Source of the DNA: Chromatiales bacterium
Lineage (GTDB): Bacteria > Pseudomonadota > Gammaproteobacteria > CAMYNG01
DNA length: 19,157 bases
Assembly (NCBI GenBank): GCA_026990045.1
Contig: JALSIK010000201.1
Location: forward strand, 1-19,157
Reading direction: 5' to 3'
Part shown: positions 7,149-15,769 of the stretch, one piece after another
Layout: each line of letters starts with the position of its first letter
How positions within the stretch are numbered: the first letter of the stretch is position 1
Translations under genes and position numbers: made by a program
Notes under the pieces: model-generated
Databases searched by the model: none
What the model saw: only the letters and a program-made list of their open reading frames with translations
Told to the model about the DNA's origin: nothing

Positions 7149-7165
7149 CCTTGCCAGTGGCAGGG
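7149..7165. other. Dyad symmetry between the phosphatase gene and dnaE
   Basis: CCTTGCC and GGCAGGG flank AGT (seven pairs including one G-T). It lies 20 bases after the phosphatase stop and 21 bases before the dnaE ATG. Only three T residues occur a few bases later, so it is a poor rho-independent terminator. It could equally be an operator or chance. Confidence 0.25.
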
Positions 7166-7185
7166 CGAGTTTGTAACGTGGGGTC

Positions 7186-10100
7186 ATGCCGCCCGGATTC
7201 GTTCATCTTCACCTTCACTCGGAGTACTCCCTTTCCGACAGCGTGGTGAGGATCCGGCCGCTGGTGGAGGCGGTGGCGGCGGCCGGCATGCCGGCGGTGG
7301 CGGTGACCGACCAGGGCAACCTGTTCGCCATGGTCAAGTTCTACCGCGCCGCGGTGGCGGCCGGCATCAAGCCGGTGGTGGGCGTCGATCTCAGGGTGCA
7401 GGAGGAGGCGGACGGCCGTGCCCCCTCGCGCCTGGTGCTCCTGTGCCAGGACCTCACCGGGTACCGCAATCTCACCGAGCTGGTGTCGCGCACCTACACC
7501 GAGGGCCAGGGCCGGGGCGAACCCCTGCTGCAGCGGGAATGGCTGGCCGGGCACACCGACGGCCTCATCGCGCTCTCCGGCGGCCGTGACGGTGACGTGG
7601 GGGCGGCGCTGCTGGCGGGCGACGACGGCGAGGCGGAGCGCCGGGCGGCGTTCTGGCGCGGGCTGTTTCCGGACCGTTTCTATCTCCAGGTGGCGCGTAC
7701 CGGCCGCCCGCAGGAGGAGGACTATTTGTACCGGGCGGTGGAGCTGGCCGGGCGCACGGGACTGCCGGTGGTGGCCACCAACGAGGTCCAGTTCATCCGC
7801 CCCGACGAGTTCGAGGCCCACGAGGCCCGGGTCTGCATCCACGAGGGCCGCACCCTGGACGATCCGCGCCGGCCGCGCCGGTTCAGCGAGCAGCAGTACC
7901 TGCGCACGCCGCAGGAGATGGCCGAGCTGTTCGCCGACCTGCCCGAGGCGCTGGAAAACAGCGTGGAGATCGCGCGCCGCTGCAACCTGGAACTGACCTT
8001 CGGCCAGAACCACCTGCCCGACTACCCGGTGCCGGCGGGCCGGACCATCGACGAGCACCTGCGCGAGCAGGCCCGTGCCGGGCTGGACCGGCGCCTGCAC
8101 GTGTTGCTGGATCCGGCGGCGCCGGACTTCGCCGAGCGGCGCCGGCCCTACGACGAGCGCCTGGAGCGCGAACTCGACGTGATCACGGGCATGGGGTTCT
8201 CCGGCTATTTCCTCATCGTGGCCGATTTCATCCAGTGGGCCAAGCACAACGGGGTGCCGGTGGGCCCGGGACGGGGTTCCGGCGCGGGTTCGCTGGTGGC
8301 CTATGCGCTCACCATCACCGACCTGGACCCGCTGCGCTACGACCTGCTGTTCGAGCGGTTCCTGAACCCCGAGCGCGTGTCCATGCCCGACTTCGACGTG
8401 GACTTCTGCATGGAGGGGCGCGACCGGGTCATCGACTACGTGGCCGAGCGTTACGGCCGCGACAAGGTGGCGCAGATCATCACTTACGGTTCCATGGCGG
8501 CCAAGGCGGTGGTGCGCGACGTGGGCCGGGTGCTGGGGCACAGCTACGGTTTCGTGGATCGCATCGCCAAGCTCATTCCCTTCGAGCTGGGCATGACCCT
8601 GGACCGGGCCCTGGAGCAGGAGGAGGCCCTGCGCCAGTTGTACGACGAGGACGAGGACGTGCGCGCCATCATCGACCTGGCCCGGTCGCTGGAGGGCCTG
8701 GCGCGCAACGCGGGCAAGCATGCCGGCGGCGTGGTCATCGCGCCGTCGAAGCTCACCGACTTCACCCCGCTCTACTGCGAGCCGGGTTCCGACGGCGTGG
8801 TGACCCAGTTCGACAAGGACGACGTGGAGACCATCGGCCTGGTCAAGTTCGACTTCCTCGGCCTGCGCACGCTGACCATCATCGACTGGGCGGTGGAGAC
8901 GGTGAACCGGCAGCGCCGGGCCGCCGGCGAGCCGGAGCTCGACATCGGCGCCGTCCCGCTGGACGACCCCGAGACCTTCGCCCTGCTCAAGGCCTGCAAC
9001 ACCACCGCGGTGTTCCAGCTCGAGTCGCGCGGCATGAAGGACCTGATCCAGCGCCTCCAGCCCGACACGTTCGAAGACATCGTTGCGCTGGTGGCCCTGT
9101 TCCGGCCCGGGCCGCTGCAGTCGGGCATGGTGGACGACTTCATCAACCGCAAGCACGGGCGGCAGAAGGTGGAGTACCCCCACCCGGAGCTGGAGCCCAT
9201 CCTCAAGCCCACCTACGGCGTGATCCTGTACCAGGAGCAGGTGATGCAGATTGCCCAGGTCCTGGCCGGCTACACCCTGGGCGGCGCCGACCTGCTGCGC
9301 CGCGCCATGGGCAAGAAGAAGCCGGAGGAGATGGCCAAGCAGCGGGCCATCTTTCTCGACGGGGCCCGCGCGCACGGGGTGGACGAGAAGACCGCCAGCG
9401 GCATCTTCGACCTCATGGAGAAGTTCGCCGGCTACGGCTTCAACAAGTCGCACTCGGCGGCCTACGCCCTGGTCTCCTACCAGACCGCCTGGCTCAAGGC
9501 GCACTACCCGGCCGCGTTCATGGCCGCGGTGCTCTCGGCCGACATGGACAACACCGACAAGGTGGTGACGCTCATCGACGAGTGCCGCGACATGGGCCTG
9601 GAGGTGGTGCCGCCGGACATCAACCGCTGCCAGCACCGGTTCACGGTGCAGGACGAGCGCACCGTGGTCTACGGCCTCGGTGCCATCAAGGGCGTGGGGG
9701 CGGCGGCCATCGAGGCGCTCACCGGGGAGCGCGAGGCCAACGGCCCGTTTCGCGACCTGTTCGATCTCTGCGCCCGGGTGGACCTGCGCCGGGCCAACCG
9801 CCGCACCCTGGAGGCGCTGATCATGGCCGGGGCCCTGGATGCCTTCGGCGAGGACCGCGCCACCCTGATGGCCACCCTGCCCGATGCCATCCGCCTCGCG
9901 GAGCAGCACAGCCGCAACGCCGACCTGGGCCAGGAGGACCTGTTCGGCATGGCGCCGGTGGCGGAGCGGGTGCCGGTGAGCTACCGCCGGGTGGCGCCGT
10001 GGGACGAGGCCCAGCGCCTGGCCAACGAGAAGCAGACGCTGGGGCTGTACCTCACCGGCCATCCCATCGACCGCTACCTGCCCGAGCTGGAGCGCATCGT

Positions 10101-10722
10101 CTCGGCCCGCATCGCGGAGCTCAAGCCGGACCGGGACCAGACCGTGGTGGTGGCGGGACTCATCGTGGCCATGCGCACCATGAATACCCGCCGCGGGGAC
10201 CGCATGGCCTTCATCACCATCGATGACCGCTCCGGCCGCATCGAGCTGGCGGTGTTCGCCGACGTGTTCCAGCGCTGCCGCGAGCTGCTGGCCAGGGACC
10301 GGCTCATCGTCGTGGAAGGGGAGGTGAGCGTGGACGAGTACACCGGCGGCTACCGCATGAGCGCCCGCGAGATCCACGCCATCGACGACGCCCGCGAGCG
10401 CTTCGCCCGCCGCCTGGTGGTGGCGGTGGACGCGGCGCGCGCGGCCAACGGCTTCGCCCAGGACCTGGCCCGGGTGCTGGCGCCGTTCCGCGAGGGCCGC
10501 TGCCCGGTGGTGCTGGACTACCGCGGTGCCGGGGCCGCCGCCGAGGTGGCCCTGGGCGAGGATTGGCGGGTGCACCCGTCCGACGAGCTGCTGCACCGCC
10601 TGCAGGACCTGGTGGGCGAGGCCGCGGTGCGGCTGGATTACGGAGGACGGAGGACGGAGGACAGAGGACGGAGGACAGAGGACGGAGGACAGAAAACAGG
10701 CTGGCCGGCCCCCGGCCCGTAG
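7186..10722 (+). CDS. dnaE: DNA polymerase III alpha subunit (with repeat-derived C-terminal tail)
   Basis: The replicative polymerase subunit, 1178 residues. An N-terminal PHP domain begins HLHLHSEYS (7-15). The C-family polymerase core carries PDFDVDFC with D402 and D404, plus D556 in KFDFLGL, matching E. coli D401/D403/D555. QEDLF at 916-920 is a probable sliding-clamp-binding motif. An OB fold around GDRMAFITIDDRSGRIEL and a tau-binding C-terminal region follow. The PHP site looks partly degenerate: His9 and His11 are kept, but TDQ replaces TDH at 41-43, and NEVQF occurs where active PHP enzymes have a histidine. Conserved sequence ends at about residue 1152 (VRLDY). The last 26 residues are translated from a 7-bp tandem repeat plus flanking sequence, and the TAG stop lies in the head of a REP-like element. 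The ATG at 7186 starts just before conserved FVHLH; GGGG precedes it. Confidence 0.98.
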   Translation: MPPGFVHLHLHSEYSLSDSVVRIRPLVEAVAAAGMPAVAVTDQGNLFAMVKFYRAAVAAGIKPVVGVDLRVQEEADGRAPSRLVLLCQDLTGYRNLTELVSRTYTEGQGRGEPLLQREWLAGHTDGLIALSGGRDGDVGAALLAGDDGEAERRAAFWRGLFPDRFYLQVARTGRPQEEDYLYRAVELAGRTGLPVVATNEVQFIRPDEFEAHEARVCIHEGRTLDDPRRPRRFSEQQYLRTPQEMAELFADLPEALENSVEIARRCNLELTFGQNHLPDYPVPAGRTIDEHLREQARAGLDRRLHVLLDPAAPDFAERRRPYDERLERELDVITGMGFSGYFLIVADFIQWAKHNGVPVGPGRGSGAGSLVAYALTITDLDPLRYDLLFERFLNPERVSMPDFDVDFCMEGRDRVIDYVAERYGRDKVAQIITYGSMAAKAVVRDVGRVLGHSYGFVDRIAKLIPFELGMTLDRALEQEEALRQLYDEDEDVRAIIDLARSLEGLARNAGKHAGGVVIAPSKLTDFTPLYCEPGSDGVVTQFDKDDVETIGLVKFDFLGLRTLTIIDWAVETVNRQRRAAGEPELDIGAVPLDDPETFALLKACNTTAVFQLESRGMKDLIQRLQPDTFEDIVALVALFRPGPLQSGMVDDFINRKHGRQKVEYPHPELEPILKPTYGVILYQEQVMQIAQVLAGYTLGGADLLRRAMGKKKPEEMAKQRAIFLDGARAHGVDEKTASGIFDLMEKFAGYGFNKSHSAAYALVSYQTAWLKAHYPAAFMAAVLSADMDNTDKVVTLIDECRDMGLEVVPPDINRCQHRFTVQDERTVVYGLGAIKGVGAAAIEALTGEREANGPFRDLFDLCARVDLRRANRRTLEALIMAGALDAFGEDRATLMATLPDAIRLAEQHSRNADLGQEDLFGMAPVAERVPVSYRRVAPWDEAQRLANEKQTLGLYLTGHPIDRYLPELERIVSARIAELKPDRDQTVVVAGLIVAMRTMNTRRGDRMAFITIDDRSGRIELAVFADVFQRCRELLARDRLIVVEGEVSVDEYTGGYRMSAREIHAIDDARERFARRLVVAVDAARAANGFAQDLARVLAPFREGRCPVVLDYRGAGAAAEVALGEDWRVHPSDELLHRLQDLVGEAAVRLDYGGRRTEDRGRRTEDGGQKTGWPAPGP
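10642..10697 (+). repeat. Heptanucleotide tandem array, 8 units, inside the 3' end of dnaE
   Basis: Eight consecutive 7-base units, GGAGGAC alternating irregularly with AGAGGAC, the last degraded to AGAAAAC. The array starts exactly at codon 1153 of dnaE. Because 21 bases equal three units, the translation repeats every seven residues (GGRRTED, RGRRTED, GGQKTG). It is read directly from the sequence; purine richness and exact periodicity make chance very unlikely. Confidence 0.95.
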
Positions 10723-10749
10723 CCCGGATGCAGCGCAGCGGAATCCGGG
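10719..10749 (+). repeat. REP-like palindrome with GTAG head
   Basis: GTAG (10719-10722) is followed by CCCGGAT (10723-10729), a 13-base loop rich in CAGCG, and ATCCGGG (10743-10749). This gives a perfect 7-bp stem behind a GTAG tetranucleotide. That architecture is the signature of REP sequences mobilised by RAYT (REP-associated tyrosine) transposases, and I recall similar elements being abundant in proteobacterial genomes. The TAG of the head is the dnaE stop codon. No RAYT gene is in the window. Confidence 0.75.
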
Positions 10750-10751
10750 CC

Positions 10752-10779
10752 CCCAGCGCCCAGCACCCAGCACCCAGCA
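10752..10779 (+). repeat. Second heptanucleotide array, 4 units, right of the REP
   Basis: Four units, CCCAGCG then three CCCAGCA, head to tail, three bases after the REP. The unit differs from the array on the left of the REP but has the same 7-base period. It is noncoding. Confidence 0.9.
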
Positions 10780-10787
10780 CCCCGTTA

Positions 10788-10796
10788 TGTTATGAT
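10788..10796 (+). promoter_or_regulatory. Predicted extended -10 promoter for accA
   Basis: TG, one base, then TATGAT (10791-10796) is a close match to an extended -10 element. No -35 box is visible at the usual distance because that stretch is the heptamer array, which fits an extended -10 type. Transcription would begin near 10803 and serve accA and perhaps tilS. Confidence 0.5.
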
Positions 10797-10797
10797 T

Positions 10798-10818
10798 TTC
10801 CGGCTTTTACCGCCGGAA
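10798..10818. promoter_or_regulatory. Perfect 7-bp dyad overlapping the predicted accA transcription start
   Basis: TTCCGGC (10798-10804) and GCCGGAA (10812-10818) flank the 7-base spacer TTTTACC. It begins two bases after the predicted -10 box and ends 22 bases before the accA ATG. That position suits an operator or a leader hairpin. No T-run follows on either strand, so it is not a standard terminator. Confidence 0.45.
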
Positions 10819-10840
10819 CCTGCCGCACCCTCTCAAGCCC

Positions 10841-11797
10841 ATGAATCTCAACTTCCTGGATTTTGAGCAGCCCATCGCCGAGCTGGAGGCCAAGATCGAG
10901 GAGCTGCGCTACGTGGGCTCCGACACCGAGATCAACATCAGCGAGGAGATCGCGCGTCTGCAGGCCAAGAGCCGCGAGCTCACCGAGTCCATCTTCTCCA
11001 ACCTCACCCCGTGGCAGATCTCGCAGCTGGCGCGCCATCCCCAGCGGCCCTACTTCCTCGACTACGTGGACCGCATCTTCACCGACTTCCAGGAGCTGCA
11101 CGGCGACCGCGCCTTTGCCGACGACCCGGCCATCGTGGGCGGCGTGGCCCGTCTCGACGGCCAGCCGGTGGTGGTCATCGGCCAGCAGAAGGGACGCGAC
11201 ACCCAGGAGAAGCTCAAGCGCAACTTCGGCATGCCGCGGCCCGAGGGCTACCGCAAGGCCAAGCGCCTCATGGAGCTGGCGGAACGCTTCGGCCTGCCGC
11301 TTTTCACCTTCATCGACACCCCCGGGGCCTACCCCGGGGTGGGGGCCGAGGAGCGCGGCCAGAGCGAGGCCATCGCCCGCAACCTGTTCGTCCTCTCGCG
11401 CCTCAAGACGCCGGTGGTGTGCACGGTGATCGGCGAGGGCGGCTCCGGCGGGGCCCTGGCCATCGGCGTGGGCGATCGCCTGCTCATGCTCCAGTACAGC
11501 ACCTACTCGGTCATCTCGCCCGAGGGCTGCGCCTCCATCCTGTGGAAGAGCGCGGACAAGGCGCCGGAAGCGGCCGAGGCCATGGGGCTCACCGCGGAGC
11601 GCCTCAAGAGCCTGGACCTGGTGGACGAGGTGATCCCGGAGCCCCTGGGCGGGGCCCACCGCGACGTGGACACCACCGCCGCCCGCATCAAGTCGGCACT
11701 GCTGGAGTCGCTGGAGTCGCTCCAGGCCATGGGCATCGACAAGCTGCTCGACGCCCGCTACGAGCGCCTCATGCGCTACGGGCACTTCACCGAATAG
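10841..11797 (+). CDS. accA: Acetyl-CoA carboxylase carboxyltransferase subunit alpha
   Basis: AccA pairs with AccD (not in the window) to transfer the carboxyl group from biotin to acetyl-CoA, giving malonyl-CoA for fatty acid synthesis. At 318 residues it is essentially the E. coli length and is collinear with it from MNLNFLDFEQPIAELEAKI to RLMRYGHF. Signature stretches include ARHPQRPYFLDYV, TFIDTPGAYPGVGAEERGQ, GEGGSGGALAIGVGD, and SVISPEGCASILW, which contribute the oxyanion-hole glycines and the CoA site. The ATG at 10841 matches the family start, although no good Shine-Dalgarno is visible before it. It has its own candidate promoter between the repeat cluster and the start codon. tilS follows after 11 bases. 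Confidence 0.98.
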   Translation: MNLNFLDFEQPIAELEAKIEELRYVGSDTEINISEEIARLQAKSRELTESIFSNLTPWQISQLARHPQRPYFLDYVDRIFTDFQELHGDRAFADDPAIVGGVARLDGQPVVVIGQQKGRDTQEKLKRNFGMPRPEGYRKAKRLMELAERFGLPLFTFIDTPGAYPGVGAEERGQSEAIARNLFVLSRLKTPVVCTVIGEGGSGGALAIGVGDRLLMLQYSTYSVISPEGCASILWKSADKAPEAAEAMGLTAERLKSLDLVDEVIPEPLGGAHRDVDTTAARIKSALLESLESLQAMGIDKLLDARYERLMRYGHFTE

Positions 11798-11808
11798 TCC
11801 CGGCGTCC

Positions 11809-13143
11809 ATGCAACTGTCTCCGGAGTGGGTGGCGCAGCGGCTGGCGGCCATGCCCGCGGCGGAGCGCTACCTGGTGGCCTTCTCCGGCGGCCGCGATTC
11901 CACCGTGCTGCTGCACCTGTTGTGGCGCCTGCGCGAGGCCGGGCGCCTCCCCGCCCTGGCCGCGGTGCACGTGCACCACGGCCTGCATCCGGAGGCCGAC
12001 CAATGGGCCGCGGCCGCCGCGGCCGCCTGCCGGGCCTGGGCCATCCCCTGCGAGGTGGTGCGGGTGCGGGTGGCGAAGGAAGGCGGGCTGGAGGCCGCGG
12101 CCCGGCGCGCGCGCTACGCGGCCTTCCGGCAGCGGCTGGGTCCGGGCGACGGCCTGCTGCTGGCCCACCATCGCGAGGACCAGGCCGAGACCGTGCTGCT
12201 GAGGCTCCTGCGCGGGGCCGGTCCCCGGGGTCTCGCGGCCATGCCCGCCTGGCGGCCCCTGGGCGCGGGCTGGCTGGGCCGGCCGCTGCTGGAAGCGGAC
12301 CGCGCGGCGCTGGCGGACTATGCCGCGGCCCACGGCCTGCACTGGGTGGAAGACCCCGGCAACCGCGATCCCGCCCGGGACCGCAACCACCTGCGCCACG
12401 AGGTGATGCCGCGCCTGGCCGCCCGCTGGCCGGCGGCCGCGGAGATGCTGGCGCGAACGGCGCGGCACCAGCAGGAGGCCGCGCGCCTGCTGGACGACCT
12501 GGCCCGCATGGACCTGGGGCCGCCGCCGGCGCCCGGGGCGCCGCTGCCGCTGGCGGTGCTGGAGCGCACGCCGCCCCACCGGCGGGCCAACCTGGTGCGC
12601 TACTGGCTGCAGTCCGTCTGCGGGCTGGCCCCCCCCGACGGGCGCCACCTGGCCCGCGTGCTCGGCGAGCTGCCGGGGGCCCGGCCCGATGCCGTGCCCG
12701 CGGTGCAATGGCCGGGCGGCTGGGTGCGCCGCTACCGGGATGGCTTGTGGGCCGGAGCGCCGCTGCCGCGCCACGACCCGGCGCAGGTGGTGCCCTGGGA
12801 CCTGGCCGCGCCGCTGGTCCTGCCGGGCGCCGGCTGGCGCCTGGTGCCGCGACGGGCACGGGGGCAGGGACTGGCGGCAACGGCGGTGGCCGGCGGGGTG
12901 GAGGTGGCCTTCCGCCGCGGCGGCGAGCGCTGCCGGCCGGCGGGCCGCGGTCATCGCCACGCGCTCAAGAAGCTCCTGCAGGAGTGGGGCGTGCCGCCGT
13001 GGCAGCGCGACCGCCTGCCGCTCATCCGCGTGGACGGCGAGCTGGCCCAGGTGGGGAGTCATTGCCTGTGCGAGCCCTTCGCCGCCGCGCCGGGCGAGGA
13101 GGGGGTGGTGGTCGAGCTGGTCCCGCTGGCGGCGGGCGATTGA
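11809..13143 (+). CDS. tilS: tRNA(Ile)-lysidine synthase
   Basis: TilS adds lysine to C34 of the CAU-anticodon tRNA-Ile so that it reads AUA codons. It is 444 residues long, near the usual size for the long gammaproteobacterial form. The N-type PP-loop SGGRDS is at 26-31. HVHHGLHPEADQW and AHHREDQAETVLLRLLRGAG complete the ATP-binding domain. EDPGNRDPARDRNHLRHEVMP is the tRNA-contact segment. A C-terminal TilS_C domain ends the protein (RRGGERCRPAGR, then LKKLLQEWGVPPWQRDRLPLI). The sequence is unusually Ala/Arg/Pro-rich, in line with the base composition. I chose ATG at 11809, 11 bases after accA, a spacing that suggests co-transcription. Confidence 0.97.
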   Translation: MQLSPEWVAQRLAAMPAAERYLVAFSGGRDSTVLLHLLWRLREAGRLPALAAVHVHHGLHPEADQWAAAAAAACRAWAIPCEVVRVRVAKEGGLEAAARRARYAAFRQRLGPGDGLLLAHHREDQAETVLLRLLRGAGPRGLAAMPAWRPLGAGWLGRPLLEADRAALADYAAAHGLHWVEDPGNRDPARDRNHLRHEVMPRLAARWPAAAEMLARTARHQQEAARLLDDLARMDLGPPPAPGAPLPLAVLERTPPHRRANLVRYWLQSVCGLAPPDGRHLARVLGELPGARPDAVPAVQWPGGWVRRYRDGLWAGAPLPRHDPAQVVPWDLAAPLVLPGAGWRLVPRRARGQGLAATAVAGGVEVAFRRGGERCRPAGRGHRHALKKLLQEWGVPPWQRDRLPLIRVDGELAQVGSHCLCEPFAAAPGEEGVVVELVPLAAGD

Positions 13144-13168
13144 AACACCGCGGCAAAACGACGACAAT
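13140..13168 (+). promoter_or_regulatory. Candidate sigma-70 promoter for pyrG
   Basis: TTGAAA (13140-13145), overlapping the tilS stop codon, is separated by exactly 17 bases from GACAAT (13163-13168). That is five of six and four of six consensus matches. The leader to the pyrG ATG would be about 47 bases. This 78-base gap is the widest between genes from accA to truD, consistent with a promoter here. Confidence 0.45.
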
Positions 13169-13221
13169 AACGGCATCGGGATGTGGCGCGGGCCGCCTCC
13201 CAGGATCACCCCGGCGGCTGG

Positions 13222-14867
<1,646 letters not shown>

Positions 14868-14871
<4 letters not shown>

Positions 14872-15716
14872 TGGAGCTGTGCGGCTTTCCGGCCGGCAAC
14901 GACCGGCCGTTGTTCCTGATCGCGGGTCCCTGCGTCATCGAGAGCGAGGCCCTGGCGCTGGAGACGGCCGCGGCCCTGCGTGACATCACCGGGCGCCTGG
15001 GCGTGCCCTTCATCTACAAGTCCTCCTTCGACAAGGCCAACCGCACCGCCCACGACAGCTTCCGCGGGCCCGGCGTGGCGGAGGGCCTGCGCATCCTGCA
15101 GAAGGTGAAGGACGAGGTGGGGGTGCCGGTGCTCACCGACGTGCACGAGGACACGCCCCTGGACGAGGTGGCGGCGGTGGCCGACGTGCTGCAGACGCCG
15201 GCCTTCCTCTGCCGCCAGACCAACTTCATCCAGAACGTGGCCCGGCAGGGGCGGCCGGTCAACATCAAGAAGGGCCAGTTTCTCGCCCCCTGGGACATGG
15301 TCAACGTGGTGGAGAAGGCCCGCGCCGCGGGCAACGACCGCATCCTGGTGTGCGAGCGCGGCGTCTCCTTCGGCTACAACACGCTGATCTCGGACATGCG
15401 CGGGCTGGCCGTGATGCGCGACACCGGCTGCCCGGTGGTGTTCGACGCCACCCACTCGGTGCAGCAGCCGGGCGGGCAGGGCAGCCGCTCCGGCGGCCAG
15501 CGGGAGTTCGTGCCGGTGCTGGCGCGGGCCGCGGTGGCCGCGGGCGTGGCGGGGCTGTTCATGGAGACCCACCCGGACCCGGACCGGGCCCTGTCGGACG
15601 GGCCCAACGCCTGGCCCCTGGGGCGCATGGAGGCGTTGCTGCAGACGCTGCTGGAGCTGGACCGCACGGTCAAGGCGCGGCCCTTCATCGAGGACGAGCT
15701 GCGCCGGGGCGGGTGA
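14868..15716 (+). CDS. kdsA: 3-deoxy-D-manno-octulosonate-8-phosphate synthase (Cys-containing, metal-dependent type)
   Basis: KdsA condenses arabinose-5-phosphate with phosphoenolpyruvate to Kdo-8-phosphate for the LPS inner core. It is 282 residues. Conserved segments are YKSSFDKANRTAHDSFRGPG, LTDVHE, RQTNFIQ, FDATHSVQQPGG and METHPDPD. The N-terminal motif is IAGPCVIES, with Cys22 where the E. coli enzyme has Asn (GGMNVLES). That cysteine defines the class II, divalent-metal-requiring enzymes such as that of Aquifex, so metal dependence is predicted. Start choice: ATG at 14868 overlaps the pyrG stop; the next codon is also ATG (14871). eno lies 53 bases downstream and makes the phosphoenolpyruvate that KdsA uses. 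Confidence 0.97.
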
Positions 15717-15769
15717 GCGGGCCCGGCGCCACGGAATCCCACAACCCTTCAGGAAGAACCGAGACATCC

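Noticed and set aside
7151..7179. TTGCCA with a weak TAACGT 17 bases later as a dnaE promoter.
   Set aside because: The -10 match is poor and would place the transcript start on the dnaE ATG itself. Not convincing from sequence alone.
7144..10773. A 1209-codon open frame on the minus strand opposite dnaE.
   Set aside because: It is exactly antisense to a gene with unmistakable DnaE motifs. Its composition (His/Val/Gln/Gly-rich, no domains) is the usual mirror of GC-rich coding sequence, and it runs through the repeat arrays.
10642..10779. The heptamer arrays as a CRISPR array.
   Set aside because: Units are 7 bases, directly abutting, with no spacers and no cas genes. They are simple tandem repeats.
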